Shown here: in pieces, positions 36,095-44,568 of the stretch
Layout: every line of letters starts with the position of its first letter
How positions within the stretch are numbered: the first letter of the stretch is position 1
DNA from: Candidatus Desulfobacillus denitrificans
GTDB lineage: Bacteria > Pseudomonadota > Gammaproteobacteria > Burkholderiales > Rhodocyclaceae
NCBI GenBank assembly: GCA_017347485.1
Contig: AP021857.1
Coordinates: forward strand, 806,001-870,000
DNA: 64,000 nt
Reading direction: 5' to 3'
The notes under the pieces: model-generated
Databases searched by the model: none
Told to the model about the DNA's origin: nothing
The model's input: the letters and a program-made list of their open reading frames with translations, nothing else
Translations under genes and position numbers: made by a program

Positions 36095-37693
36095 ATGCCG
36101 CTGGTCATAGGCGTGCCGAAGGAAACGGCAGCGGGCGAGAAGCGCGTTGCCAGCGTTCCGGAGGTCGTTGAAAAGCTCATCAAGCTGGGGTTTGCCGTCG
36201 CCGTGCAGTCCGGCGCGGGCGATGCCGCCAATTGCAGCGACGACAGCTACCGCGCCGCCGGCGCCGAGGTGGTCGGCGATGCCGCCGCGCTGTGGGCGAA
36301 GGCCGACATCGTCTTCAAGGTCGCCGTGCCGACCGCCGAGGAAGTCGGCCTGATGCGCGAAGGCGGCGTCCTCGTCGGCTTCGTCTGGCCGGCGCAGAAC
36401 CCCGAGCTGATGCAGCAGCTCGCCGCCAGGAAAGCCACCGTGCTGGCCATCGACGCCCTGCCGCGGCAACTCTCGCGTGCCCAGAAGATGGACGCGCTGA
36501 CTTCCCAGGCCGGCGTCGCCGGCTACCGCGCCGTGATCGAGGCCGCCAACGCCTTCGGCCGCTTCTTCAACGGCCAGATCACCGCCGCCGGCAAGGTGCC
36601 GCCGGCCAAGGTCTTCATCGCCGGCGCCGGCGTCGCCGGCCTCGCCGCCATCGGTACCGCCGCCGGCCTCGGCGCCATCGTGCGCGCCAACGACACCCGC
36701 GCCGAAGTGGCCGACCAGGTCGTTTCGCTGGGCGGCGAATTCGTCAAGGTCGACTACGAGGAGGAAGGCTCCGGCGGCGGCGGCTACGCCAAGGTGATGA
36801 GCGAGGGCTTCCAGCAGGCCCAGCGCGAGATGTACGCCAAGCAGGCCCGCGAGGTGGACATCATCATCACCACCGCGCTGATCCCCGGCAAGCCGGCGCC
36901 GCGGCTGATCACCGCCGAGATGGTGCAGTCGATGCGCCCGGGCAGCGTCATCGTCGACATGGCCGCCGAGCGCGGCGGCAACTGCGAGCTGACCGAGCCC
37001 GGCCAGGCGGTGGTGAAGCACGGCGTCACCCTCATCGGCTACACCGACCTCAATTCGCGCCTGGCCAAGCAGTCCTCGACGCTGTACGCCACCAACCTGT
37101 TCCGCCTGATGGAGGAACTGTGCAAGGCCAAGGACGGCACCATCGACGTCAACATGGACGACGACGCCATCCGCGGCCTCACCGTGATCAAGGAAGGCAG
37201 CATCACCTGGCCGGCGCCGCCGCCCAAGCTGCCCGCCGCGCCGCCGGCGAGCAAGCCCGCCGCCGCCGCGCCCGCCGCCAAGGGCGGCCACGGCCACGGC
37301 GCGGGAGAGCCGATGGCCGGCGGCACGCTGGCGATCCTGTTCGGCGTCGCCGCCGCGCTGTTCTGGCTGATCGGCGCCTACGCGCCGGCCTCCTTCCTCG
37401 GCCACTTCACGGTGTTCGTGCTGGCCTGCTTCATCGGCTACATGGTGATCTGGAACGTCACGCCCTCGCTGCACACGCCGCTGATGAGCGTCACCAACGC
37501 CATCTCCAGCATCATCGCCATCGGCGCGCTGGTGCAGATCGCGCCGCCCCTGGGCGAGCTGGCGGGGAGCACGGCCGGGCGGCCGGATGCGCTGATCCGC
37601 TGGCTGGCGGTGGCCGGCATCGCCCTCACCGCCATCAACATGTTCGGCGGCTTTGCCGTCACCCGCCGCATGCTGGCGATGTTCCGGAAATGA
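36095..37693 (+). CDS. pntA: NAD(P) transhydrogenase subunit alpha
   Basis: 532 residues. Domain I binds NAD(H) (VFIAGAGVAGLAAIGTA; ALIPGKPAPRLIT), then a Pro/Ala linker and four membrane helices (about 425-525) as in the long E. coli-type alpha subunit. With PntB it couples proton entry to hydride transfer from NADH to NADP. The ATG at 36095 follows AGGGGGGAAG. A GC-rich palindrome lies in the gap before pntB. Confidence 0.96.
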   Translation: MPLVIGVPKETAAGEKRVASVPEVVEKLIKLGFAVAVQSGAGDAANCSDDSYRAAGAEVVGDAAALWAKADIVFKVAVPTAEEVGLMREGGVLVGFVWPAQNPELMQQLAARKATVLAIDALPRQLSRAQKMDALTSQAGVAGYRAVIEAANAFGRFFNGQITAAGKVPPAKVFIAGAGVAGLAAIGTAAGLGAIVRANDTRAEVADQVVSLGGEFVKVDYEEEGSGGGGYAKVMSEGFQQAQREMYAKQAREVDIIITTALIPGKPAPRLITAEMVQSMRPGSVIVDMAAERGGNCELTEPGQAVVKHGVTLIGYTDLNSRLAKQSSTLYATNLFRLMEELCKAKDGTIDVNMDDDAIRGLTVIKEGSITWPAPPPKLPAAPPASKPAAAAPAAKGGHGHGAGEPMAGGTLAILFGVAAALFWLIGAYAPASFLGHFTVFVLACFIGYMVIWNVTPSLHTPLMSVTNAISSIIAIGALVQIAPPLGELAGSTAGRPDALIRWLAVAGIALTAINMFGGFAVTRRMLAMFRK

Positions 37694-37695
37694 GC

Positions 37696-37752
37696 TTCCC
37701 CCCCGTCCCCCCTTCCGCGAAGGGGGGTGATTTCGGTTCGCTGCGCTCCATG
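37696..37752 (+). repeat. REP-like GC-rich palindrome, copy A (pntA-pntB gap)
   Basis: A C-run followed by CCCCCCTT-CCGCG-AAGGGGGG, then TGATTTCGGTTCGCTGCGCTC. The same order (C-run, CCCCTTCC hairpin, GGGGTGAyg, TCGCTnCGCTC) recurs on the minus strand at 49713-49803, and in shorter form at 53846. Confidence 0.7.
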
Positions 37753-37799
37753 ATTTGTGGCCGTTTCTCCTCGGGACGGCCCTTCGGAGAAACACATCC

Positions 37800-39209
37800 A
37801 TGACTTCAAGTTTGACGACCGTCGCCTACATCGGCGCGACCATCCTCTTCATCCTCAGCCTCGGCGGCCTCTCCAACCCGGAGACCTCGCGGCGCGGCAA
37901 CCTCTACGGCATCGTCGGCATGACCCTCGCCGTGCTGGCCACCGTGCTCGGTCCGCGCGTCGACGCGGCCGGCATCCCCTGGATCATCGGCGCCATGGTG
38001 GCGGGCGGCGCCATCGGCCTCTACGCCGCGCGCGCCGTGCAGATGACGCAGATGCCGGAACTGGTGGCGATCATGCACAGCCTGGTCGGCCTCGCCGCCT
38101 GCCTGGTCGGCTTCGCCAGCTACGTCGACACCTCGATCGCCTTCACTGGCGCCGAGAAGGCCATCCACGAGATCGAGATCTACGTCGGCATCCTCATCGG
38201 CGCGGTGACCTTCTCCGGCTCGGTGATCGCCTTCGGCAAGCTCTCCGGCAAGATCGGCGGCAAGCCGCTGCTGCTTCCCGGCCGCCACTGGCTCAACCTC
38301 GCCGGCCTGCTGGTGGTGCTCTGGTACGGCCGCGAGTTCGTCATGGCGCCCTCCATCGAGGCCGGCATGACGCCGCTGATCGTCATGACCGTCATCTCGC
38401 TGCTGTTCGGCATCCACATGGTGATGGCCATCGGCGGCGCCGACATGCCCGTCGTGGTGTCGATGCTGAACAGCTACTCCGGCTGGGCGGCGGCGGCCAC
38501 CGGCTTCATGCTGTCGAACGACCTCCTCATCGTCACCGGCGCGCTGGTGGGCTCCTCCGGCGCCATCCTCTCCTACATCATGTGCCGCGCCATGAACCGC
38601 AACTTCATCAGCGTCATCGCCGGCGGCTTCGGCACGGGCGGCGGCGCGCCGGCGGCGAAAGCCGGCGAGCAGCCGGCGGGGGAAGTCAGTCCCGTCAGCG
38701 CGGCGGAGACGGCGGAACTCCTGCGCGAAGCGAAGAACGTCATCATCGTGCCGGGCTACGGCATGGCGGTGGCGCAGGCCCAGCACACGGTGTTCGAGAT
38801 CACCAAGCACCTGCGCGAGAAGGGTGTCAACGTGCGCTTCGGCATCCATCCGGTGGCCGGCCGCATGCCCGGCCACATGAACGTGCTGCTGGCGGAAGCG
38901 AAGGTGCCCTACGACATCGTGCTGGAGATGGACGAGATCAACGCGGACTTCCCCGACACCGACGTCGCCATGGTGATCGGCGCCAACGACATCGTGAACC
39001 CGGCGGCGCAGGACGATCCGACCAGCCCCATCGCCGGCATGCCGGTGCTGGAAGTGTGGAAGGCCAAGACCTCCATCGTCATGAAGCGCTCGATGGCCTC
39101 CGGCTACGCCGGCGTGGACAACCCGCTCTTCTACAAGGACAACAACCGCATGCTGTTCGGCGACGCCAAGAAGATGCTCGACGAAGTGCTGGTGGCGCTG
39201 AAGGCCTGA
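37800..39209 (+). CDS. pntB: NAD(P) transhydrogenase subunit beta
   Basis: 469 residues. Nine or so membrane helices (about 1-275; [26 protein letters not shown] is diagnostic) precede the NADP-binding domain III ([58 protein letters not shown]). Partner of pntA. The start ATG at 37800 has GGAGA upstream. The linker carries one copy of the 23-bp motif, encoding E-V-S-P-V-S-A-A. Confidence 0.96.
   Translation: MTSSLTTVAYIGATILFILSLGGLSNPETSRRGNLYGIVGMTLAVLATVLGPRVDAAGIPWIIGAMVAGGAIGLYAARAVQMTQMPELVAIMHSLVGLAACLVGFASYVDTSIAFTGAEKAIHEIEIYVGILIGAVTFSGSVIAFGKLSGKIGGKPLLLPGRHWLNLAGLLVVLWYGREFVMAPSIEAGMTPLIVMTVISLLFGIHMVMAIGGADMPVVVSMLNSYSGWAAAATGFMLSNDLLIVTGALVGSSGAILSYIMCRAMNRNFISVIAGGFGTGGGAPAAKAGEQPAGEVSPVSAAETAELLREAKNVIIVPGYGMAVAQAQHTVFEITKHLREKGVNVRFGIHPVAGRMPGHMNVLLAEAKVPYDIVLEMDEINADFPDTDVAMVIGANDIVNPAAQDDPTSPIAGMPVLEVWKAKTSIVMKRSMASGYAGVDNPLFYKDNNRMLFGDAKKMLDEVLVALKA
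38683..38705 (+). repeat. 23-bp bipartite motif, copy 9
   Basis: AAGTCAGT-N9-GCGGCG (one mismatch), sense within pntB, in the linker between membrane and NADP domains. Spacer CCCGTCAGC. Confidence 0.8.
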
Positions 39210-39288
39210 GCGGCGGGCTTGCCGAGGCATGCCAGGCCGGGCCCCGCCCGGCCTTGTTATTTGAGGCATCAAGGACCAAAATGGATCC

Positions 39289-39699
39289 ATGGATGCCCTC
39301 GGCAGGATGCGTGTCCTCGGCTTCAGGAAATGGTACGAGCGCCAGCTCGTCGAGAGCCACCTTTACCTGACGAGCTGTTTCCTCGGCATCATCGCCGTGG
39401 CGGCTTCCCTCGAGCTGTTCGGCGCGCGCAAGGGATTCGGCGGCGCGATGCTGGCGCTGGCGATCGGACTCGGCGGACTCTGGGCGGGCCTGTTCGGCTG
39501 GCGGCGCTACAGGCGCATCATGCTGGTGGCCGAGCATATCGGCGACCATGCCCACTGCCCAGCTTGCGGCGCCTACGCCAAATTCAGCGTGGTGGAGGCC
39601 GGCAGGGCCCTGCACGAGGAACCCGCCAACATCGAGAATCCCGAGGAGGTCTGGCTCAGGGCGCGCTGCCGCAAGTGCGGCAACGAATGGGTGATCTGA
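39289..39699 (+). CDS. Membrane protein with C-terminal zinc ribbon, 136 aa
   Basis: Two membrane helices (about 24-45 and 50-68) are followed by a cytoplasmic zinc-ribbon-like domain: CPACGAYAKF near residue 90 and CRKCGNEW at the end supply four Cys ligands. No family recognised; zinc-ribbon tails of this kind often bind nucleic acid or another protein. The start could also be the Met seven codons in. No operon partner is apparent. Confidence 0.7.
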   Translation: MDALGRMRVLGFRKWYERQLVESHLYLTSCFLGIIAVAASLELFGARKGFGGAMLALAIGLGGLWAGLFGWRRYRRIMLVAEHIGDHAHCPACGAYAKFSVVEAGRALHEEPANIENPEEVWLRARCRKCGNEWVI

Positions 39700-39737
39700 A
39701 GAGGCGATCCCTGCCGGGCGGGTTCATGGCTGCCCAA

Positions 39738-39760
39738 AAGTCAGTCCCGGCGGGACGGCG
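39738..39760 (+). repeat. 23-bp bipartite motif, copy 10
   Basis: AAGTCAGT-N9-ACGGCG in the 66-base gap between two convergent small genes; one of two intergenic copies. Spacer CCCGGCGGG. Confidence 0.85.
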
Positions 39761-39765
39761 CGGGA

Positions 39766-40128
39766 TCAGGGCCCCAGGCAGCCGCGCCCGCGGTCGCCGA
39801 ATGAGCAGTCGTCCTCCCGGATGTGGCCGGGGTAATGCGCCTCGAAGGCGCGGCAAAGCTCGGGCTTGAACAGCCACTGCCGGCCGTCCGGCGCGAACAG
39901 CCGGGTGTCGACGCGCGTCTCCCGCCCTTCGTAGAGCTCGAAGATCTGCGCCTCCTCCGGCGCGATGCCATTGCGGTGCAGGTGCTCGATCAGGCCGCAG
40001 ATGGTGTCGGAGAGGTAGCGCTTGTGCTCCGAGTCGTCCTCGAAGATGGCGATGCGCGCCTCGTAGGCGTAGGGCAGGCTGCGGTCGTATTTCGATTTCG
40101 GCCCGAGGATCTTTTCGAGGATGCGCAT
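39766..40128 (-). CDS. Hypothetical protein, 120 aa
   Basis: A soluble protein starting MRILEKILGPKSKYDRSLPY with a strong GGAGG ribosome site. It holds DTICGLIEHLHRNGIAPEEAQIFELY and ends with a Cys pair (EDDCSFGDRGRGC). It lies 51 bases after modE on the same strand and may be part of the molybdenum operon. Not recognised; similar small proteins accompany metal or sulfur genes, but that is weak context. Confidence 0.6.
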   Translation of the reverse strand: MRILEKILGPKSKYDRSLPYAYEARIAIFEDDSEHKRYLSDTICGLIEHLHRNGIAPEEAQIFELYEGRETRVDTRLFAPDGRQWLFKPELCRAFEAHYPGHIREDDCSFGDRGRGCLGP

Positions 40129-40179
40129 GGCTTGCCTCCGTGGCAGGACGGGTCGCCGTCCATGCTACTCCATAACGCC

Positions 40180-40992
40180 CTAGCCCGGCACGCCGAGGAT
40201 GACGCTGGAGGCCTTGAACAGCGCGCTCGCCCTGGCGCCGGCCTTCAGGCCGAGCTTGCCGGCGCTTTCGTTGGTGATGATCGAGGCGATGGTGCCGCCG
40301 CCGGGCAGCTCGATGACGACCTCGCTGTTCACGGCGCCGGTCTGGACGCGGGAAACCGTGCCGGCCAGGCGGTTGCGCGCCGAGAGCTTCGCGCCCGCGT
40401 CGTCGGTCATGATGATGACGGATGAGGCCTTGATCAGGGCGAAGGCCTCCGCGCCCTTCTTCAGGCCGAGGCCGTCGGTGCTCTCGCGCGTGATGACGGC
40501 GACGATCGTCTGGCCGCCGAGGATTTCCAGCTCGATCTCGTCGTTGACCGCGCCCTTCTTGACGGCCGTCACCTTGCCGAGGAACTGGTTGCGCGCGCTG
40601 GTGTTCATCTTCATCCTCCTGATCAGGACCAGGTCGTCGGCGATGCCGCTCGCCTGCCGGCCGAGCTGCTCGACGAACTGGCGGTGCTCGCGCTCGATGA
40701 GGCGGAAGTTCGCCACGAGCTGCTCGCCGCGCCGCGTCAGGCGCGTGCCGCCGCCGCCCTTGCCGCCGGCGAGCCGCTCCACCAGCGGCTCGCCGGCGAG
40801 GTTGTTCATGCTGTCGATGGCGTCCCAGGCGGCCTTGTAGCTCATGCCGATGGCCTTGGCGGCCCGGGTGATGGAACCGGATTCGGCCACCTTCGACAGC
40901 AGTTCGATGCGGCCGGGGCCGCCGAGGTTTTCCCCGCCGACGGTCATCCAGACCGATCCGCGCAATTCGATGGGCTTTTGCTTCCTGGCCAT
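40180..40992 (-). CDS. modE: Molybdate-dependent transcriptional regulator ModE
   Basis: 270 residues. An N-terminal winged helix of LysR type (SGSITRAAKAIGMSYKAAWDAIDSMNNL) is followed by two TOBE/Mop domains (about 130-195 and 205-268; MNTSARNQFLGKVTAVKKGAVNDEIEL and LSARNRLAGTVSRVQTGAVNSEV) that bind molybdate. It normally represses the mod operon when molybdate is plentiful. A ModE-like box stands upstream of modA, and modE itself closes the same operon, so autoregulation is expected. Confidence 0.95.
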   Translation of the reverse strand: MARKQKPIELRGSVWMTVGGENLGGPGRIELLSKVAESGSITRAAKAIGMSYKAAWDAIDSMNNLAGEPLVERLAGGKGGGGTRLTRRGEQLVANFRLIEREHRQFVEQLGRQASGIADDLVLIRRMKMNTSARNQFLGKVTAVKKGAVNDEIELEILGGQTIVAVITRESTDGLGLKKGAEAFALIKASSVIIMTDDAGAKLSARNRLAGTVSRVQTGAVNSEVVIELPGGGTIASIITNESAGKLGLKAGARASALFKASSVILGVPG

Positions 40993-40996
40993 GGCT

Positions 40997-41545
40997 TCAG
41001 CTTCCGCTCGTTGGCTCAGGCGGGAAGCATATCGGCAAATGCTCGCATTGGCTGCATCCGGGCGGCCTCAGCCCCGGCTCTCCCAGTGCCGCACCCAATT
41101 CGGCGAACAGGAAGCGCTTCCATTTCAGGTCCTGCGTGTTGCGCGCGGCGAGCGGTCCGAAATAGGCGCCCAGCAGACCGGACACCTCCTCGCGGCCGGC
41201 GGCCCCGAGGTCCTGCCAGAGATGGCGCTCGCCGTGGCTGGCTGCGGCAACGGCGTGGGCCAGCCAGAGGGTGCGGCGGGAATCGGCCTCGGCAGACCGG
41301 TATGCCATCATCAGTTCGACCAGGCCGCGATGCGTCCGGGGAATGTTCCGTTCCTCCTCGGCCGTCCATTCCCGGGCCGCGGCTTCCGGAAAGCAGCATT
41401 CGCGGACTTCCCGCCACGCGCTTTGCGGCAGGCCGAGGCTGCGGGCAAACGGCGGCAACAGTCCCGCCCGGGCATTTTTCGCAACCCCGGCGACGACCTT
41501 GACCAGCAGATCCGCTGCCGCGCCGGGTTCAGTCCGCGGCGTCAT
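40997..41545 (-). CDS. nifQ: NifQ-like molybdenum donor protein
   Basis: 182 residues. The C-terminal half matches NifQ: HLWQDLGAAGREEVSGLL, LAARNTQDLKWKRFLFAELG and a terminal Cys cluster CSQCEHLPIC. NifQ is an FeS protein that hands Mo to FeMo-cofactor assembly; its cluster motif is usually Cx4Cx2Cx5C. Here the first Cys position is Leu, leaving three. The gene lies between modC (17-base overlap) and modE rather than in a nif cluster, so it may serve nitrogenase genes elsewhere or another Mo route. Confidence 0.82.
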   Translation of the reverse strand: MTPRTEPGAAADLLVKVVAGVAKNARAGLLPPFARSLGLPQSAWREVRECCFPEAAAREWTAEEERNIPRTHRGLVELMMAYRSAEADSRRTLWLAHAVAAASHGERHLWQDLGAAGREEVSGLLGAYFGPLAARNTQDLKWKRFLFAELGAALGEPGLRPPGCSQCEHLPICFPPEPTSGS

Positions 41546-42239
41546 GCAGCAACGCTTCCGAACAGTCCATTCCAGGGTCTGCGATCTGCCCGTCGCGCAG
41601 GCAATGCACGTGTTCGCCGAAGGCGGCGACATCGTCCTCGTCGTGCGTGATGAGCACCATCGGCACCTCGAGCCGGCGCTGCAATTCGTCCAGTTCGGCG
41701 CGCATGCGCACCCGCAGCGCCGGGTCGAGGGCGGCGAACGGCTCGTCGAGGAGCAAGGCGCGGGGGTGCGCCACGAGCGCGCGCGCCAGCGCCGTGCGCT
41801 GGCGCTGGCCGCCGGACAGTTCGGCCGGGAACTGGTGGGCGAGGTGTTCGAGATGGAAGGCGCCGAGCCAATAGTCGACGGCTTCATGGCACAGGTTCTC
41901 GCGCGGATTCAGCCAGCCGCCGGTGAGCCCGAAGCCGATGTTCTGCCGCACGGTCAGGTGGGGAAACAGCGCGTAGTCCTGGAAGAGATAGGCGACCTTT
42001 CGTGCTTGCGGCGCGAGGTCGATGCCGGCCCGGCTGTCGAAGAGCGTGGTGCCGCCCAGGCGGATGCGGCCGCTGTCCGGCCGCATCAGGCCGGCCACGG
42101 CCTTCAGCGTCAGGCTCTTGCCGGAACCCGAGGGGCCGTAGATGACGATGCGCTGGCCGCTCGAACGCAGGCGCACGTCGAGATGGAAGCTGCGCTTGCC
42201 GGAGCGCAGCGTCTTGCGGATGTCGATCTCGAGTTCCAT
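41529..42239 (-). CDS. modC: Molybdate ABC transporter ATP-binding protein ModC (short form)
   Basis: 236 residues with Walker A GPSGSGKS, Q-loop LFQDYALFPHL, signature LSGGQRQRTALARAL, Walker B ALLLDEPFAALD and the switch His in LITHDEDD. E. coli ModC has about 350 residues with a C-terminal TOBE domain; this one ends after the ATPase domain. The ATG at 42239 has AAGGA upstream and starts four bases after the modB stop. Confidence 0.93.
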   Translation of the reverse strand: MELEIDIRKTLRSGKRSFHLDVRLRSSGQRIVIYGPSGSGKSLTLKAVAGLMRPDSGRIRLGGTTLFDSRAGIDLAPQARKVAYLFQDYALFPHLTVRQNIGFGLTGGWLNPRENLCHEAVDYWLGAFHLEHLAHQFPAELSGGQRQRTALARALVAHPRALLLDEPFAALDPALRVRMRAELDELQRRLEVPMVLITHDEDDVAAFGEHVHCLRDGQIADPGMDCSEALLHDAAD

Positions 42240-42243
42240 GTCC

Positions 42244-42915
42244 TTACCGGTTGGCAATGCGGCCGGGCGCCAGGCGACCCGCCGTCATCAGCACCGCGAT
42301 GCAGACGGCGGAGGTGATCAGCACGAGCGTGTTTGCCACCTCGTCCTGCCCCGCCTGCACCGCCTCATACACCGCCACCGACAGCGTCTGCGTCTTGCCG
42401 GGGATGCTGCCGGCGATCATCAGGGTGGCGCCGAATTCCCCCAGCGCGCGGGCGAAGGCCAGCAGCACGCCGGCGAGGATGCCGCGCCAGGCGAGCGGCA
42501 GCGTCACGCGGAAGAAGACGCCGATCTCCGCGACGCCGAGCACGCGTGCCGCCTGCTCCAGCTGGCCGTCGACGGCCTCGAAGGCGGCGCGCGCCGGCTT
42601 GAACACCAGCGGGAAGGCGACGATGGTGGCGGCGATCACCGCGCCCTGCCAGGTGAAGATCAGGTTGATGCCGAAGCTCTCCTGCAGCCAGCTGCCCAGC
42701 CAGCCGCGGCGGCCGAGCACCACCAGCAGGTAATAGCCCAGCACCGTCGGCGGCATCACCATCGGCAGGGTCAGCAGGGTGTCGAGCAGGTCGCGGCCGG
42801 GGAAGCGCACCCGCGCCAGCAGCAGCCCGACGCCGACGCCGAGCACCAGGTTGAGCGCCGTGGCCCAGCCGGCCACCTTCAGCGAAAGTCCGAGCGCCGA
42901 CCAGGCCATGTCCAT
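42244..42915 (-). CDS. modB: Molybdate ABC transporter permease ModB
   Basis: 223 residues with five to six membrane helices and the EAA loop (VLGVAEIGVFFRVTLPLAWRGILAG). TLPMVMPPTVLGYYLLV and ALGEFGATLMIAGSIPGKTQTL are diagnostic for ModB. It lies 19 bases after modA. Confidence 0.95.
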   Translation of the reverse strand: MDMAWSALGLSLKVAGWATALNLVLGVGVGLLLARVRFPGRDLLDTLLTLPMVMPPTVLGYYLLVVLGRRGWLGSWLQESFGINLIFTWQGAVIAATIVAFPLVFKPARAAFEAVDGQLEQAARVLGVAEIGVFFRVTLPLAWRGILAGVLLAFARALGEFGATLMIAGSIPGKTQTLSVAVYEAVQAGQDEVANTLVLITSAVCIAVLMTAGRLAPGRIANR

Positions 42916-42934
42916 TCGCTGTCGTCCGCGTCGC

Positions 42935-43684
42935 CTAGGGCTGGAGGAAGCCGTATTTGGCGAGGACGGCCTGCCCGGCCGGCGACAGGATGTAGGCGAT
43001 GAGGCGCTTCGCCTCCTCGCCGCTCGGGCCGGCGGCGATGCGGGCGATCGGGTAGGTCATCGGCACATCCACCGCCACGCTGAAGGCGACCTTGACCTTG
43101 TCCTTCAACACCGCCGCATCCGTGGCGAAGACGAAGCCGGCGTCGACTTCGCTGCGCACGACGTAGTCGAGCGCCTGGCGCACGTTCTGCGCGTGGATGA
43201 TCTTCGGCCCGACCGCCGTCCACAGGTTCGCATTCTCCAGCGCGCGCCGGGCGTAGCGCCCGATCGGCGCGACGGCCGGATTGCCCATCGTGATGCGATT
43301 GACGCCGGGCTGCGTGAGGTCGCCGAGGGAGGCGGGCGTGAGCCGGCTGTCCGCCGGCAGGATCAGCACCAGCGCGTTGCGCGTGAAATCCCGGCGCTCG
43401 GCGATCAGGTGCTGCTGCTGCGCCTGGTCCATGGTCTCCTGGTCGGCCGAGGCGAAGACATCGACCGGCGCACCCTTGGCGATCTGCTGCAGCAGCGCCC
43501 CGGAGGCGCCGAAATTCAGCAGCACCCTGGCGCCGGCATGCTGCGCCTCGTAGCCGCGGGCGATCTCGCGGAAGGCATCGGTCAGGCTGGCCGCCGCCGA
43601 GACGGTGACCTCTGCCGCGCAGGCCGACGCATTGAAAAACACCATCGCGGCCGCGAGGAGCCACTTGTGGAATCGAATCGGCAT
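42935..43684 (-). CDS. modA: Molybdate-binding periplasmic protein ModA
   Basis: 249 residues. The signal peptide ends ACAAE; the mature protein begins VTVSAAASLTDAFREIA, with the oxyanion-binding Ser residues, then GASGALLQQIAKGAPVDVFASAD and late SEVDAGFVFATDA. First gene of modABC-nifQ-modE. A ModE-like box lies 29 bases upstream of the ATG. Confidence 0.95.
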   Translation of the reverse strand: MPIRFHKWLLAAAMVFFNASACAAEVTVSAAASLTDAFREIARGYEAQHAGARVLLNFGASGALLQQIAKGAPVDVFASADQETMDQAQQQHLIAERRDFTRNALVLILPADSRLTPASLGDLTQPGVNRITMGNPAVAPIGRYARRALENANLWTAVGPKIIHAQNVRQALDYVVRSEVDAGFVFATDAAVLKDKVKVAFSVAVDVPMTYPIARIAAGPSGEEAKRLIAYILSPAGQAVLAKYGFLQP

Positions 43685-43712
43685 CGTCTCACCCTGAAAA
43701 GAACTGACGATG

Positions 43713-43736
43713 CGCAATATACAACCGGATATAACG
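43713..43736. promoter_or_regulatory. ModE-binding box
   Basis: The left half CGCAATATA and right half TATAACG flank a short centre, giving a 24-base imperfect palindrome close to the ModE consensus CGTTATATA-N6-TATAACG. It sits directly upstream of modA in an otherwise GC-rich stretch. ModE is encoded in the same operon. Confidence 0.75.
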
Positions 43737-43772
43737 CTCTGCAAGCCCGGCCGGGCAATTGCTGCGCTGGCC

Positions 43773-44516
43773 TTACCAGTAGGATTCCGTGCTGACCTGT
43801 CCCGGCTCCTGGCGGCGGTGCTTGCGCAGGCCGCGCGCGGCGAGCGCCGCGGTGGCGTCCGTCACCATCGCCGGATTGCCGCAGAGCATGACGTAGGCCA
43901 GCGCCGGTTCGAGGGCGAGGCCGGCGCGCGCCTCCAGGCGGCCGTCGGCGATGGCCGCCGGGATGCGGCCGATCATGGCGAAGTCGGCCGCCTCGCGGCT
44001 GAGGAAGGGGATGTAGGCGAAACGCTTCGGCTGCGCCTCGGCGATGCGGGCGATGGCGCGGCGGTAGCTGAGCTCGTCGGCCGTGCGCGCGGCATGCACC
44101 AGCACGACGCGCCGGAAGCGCTGCCACGGTTCTTCGGTCTTCAGGATCGACAGGAAGGGGCCGATGCCGGTGCCGGTCGCGAGCAGCCAGAGGTGGATCG
44201 CCGGCGGCACCTCGTCGAGGACGAGGAAGCCGTTCGGGTTCGGCGCCACCTGCACGGCGTCGCCCGGCCGCAGCGCGGCCAGCCGCGGCGAGAGCGGGCC
44301 CTCCGGCAGCGTCGAAAAATAGAATTCGAGCAGCGGCTCGCCCGGGGCGTTGACGAAGGAGTAGGGCCGGCCGACGATCTCGTCGCCGATCGGCAGGCCG
44401 AGCTTGGTGAACTGGCCGGCGCGGAAGGGCGCGATCTTCGCCTCGACGCGCAGCGAATGCAGGCGCCCGCTCCAGTCGATGCGCTCGATCACGCGGCCTT
44501 CCACCCACTGCGCCAT
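43773..44516 (-). CDS. fpr: Ferredoxin-NADP reductase
   Basis: 247 residues, Fpr-type (bacterial subclass I). The FAD-binding RPYSFVNAPGE, NADP-binding LLATGTGIGPFLSILK and MLCGNPAMV are intact, and the C-terminus ends in the aromatic residue Trp (STESYW) that stacks on the flavin. It exchanges electrons between NADPH and ferredoxin or flavodoxin. Chosen start: ATG at 44516; a longer upstream frame runs over the hairpin region. Confidence 0.93.
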   Translation of the reverse strand: MAQWVEGRVIERIDWSGRLHSLRVEAKIAPFRAGQFTKLGLPIGDEIVGRPYSFVNAPGEPLLEFYFSTLPEGPLSPRLAALRPGDAVQVAPNPNGFLVLDEVPPAIHLWLLATGTGIGPFLSILKTEEPWQRFRRVVLVHAARTADELSYRRAIARIAEAQPKRFAYIPFLSREAADFAMIGRIPAAIADGRLEARAGLALEPALAYVMLCGNPAMVTDATAALAARGLRKHRRQEPGQVSTESYW

Positions 44517-44536
44517 CGATCTCCTCCGCTTGACTC

Positions 44537-44560
44537 CCCTCTCCCGCGGGCGGGAGAGGG
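44537..44560. repeat. GC-rich hairpin after the RhlE gene
   Basis: CCCTCTCCCG, loop CGGG, CGGGAGAGGG: a perfect 10-bp stem eight bases past the helicase stop and 20 bases before the fpr start. There is no T-run. It may stabilise the helicase transcript end or act as an attenuator-like barrier. Confidence 0.5.
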
Positions 44561-44568
44561 AGTGGGAA

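Noticed and set aside
36497..36519. A further copy of the 23-bp motif in pntA (GCGCTGACTTCC)
   Set aside because: Reverse complement reads AAGTCAGC and no ACGGCG follows at the fixed spacing.
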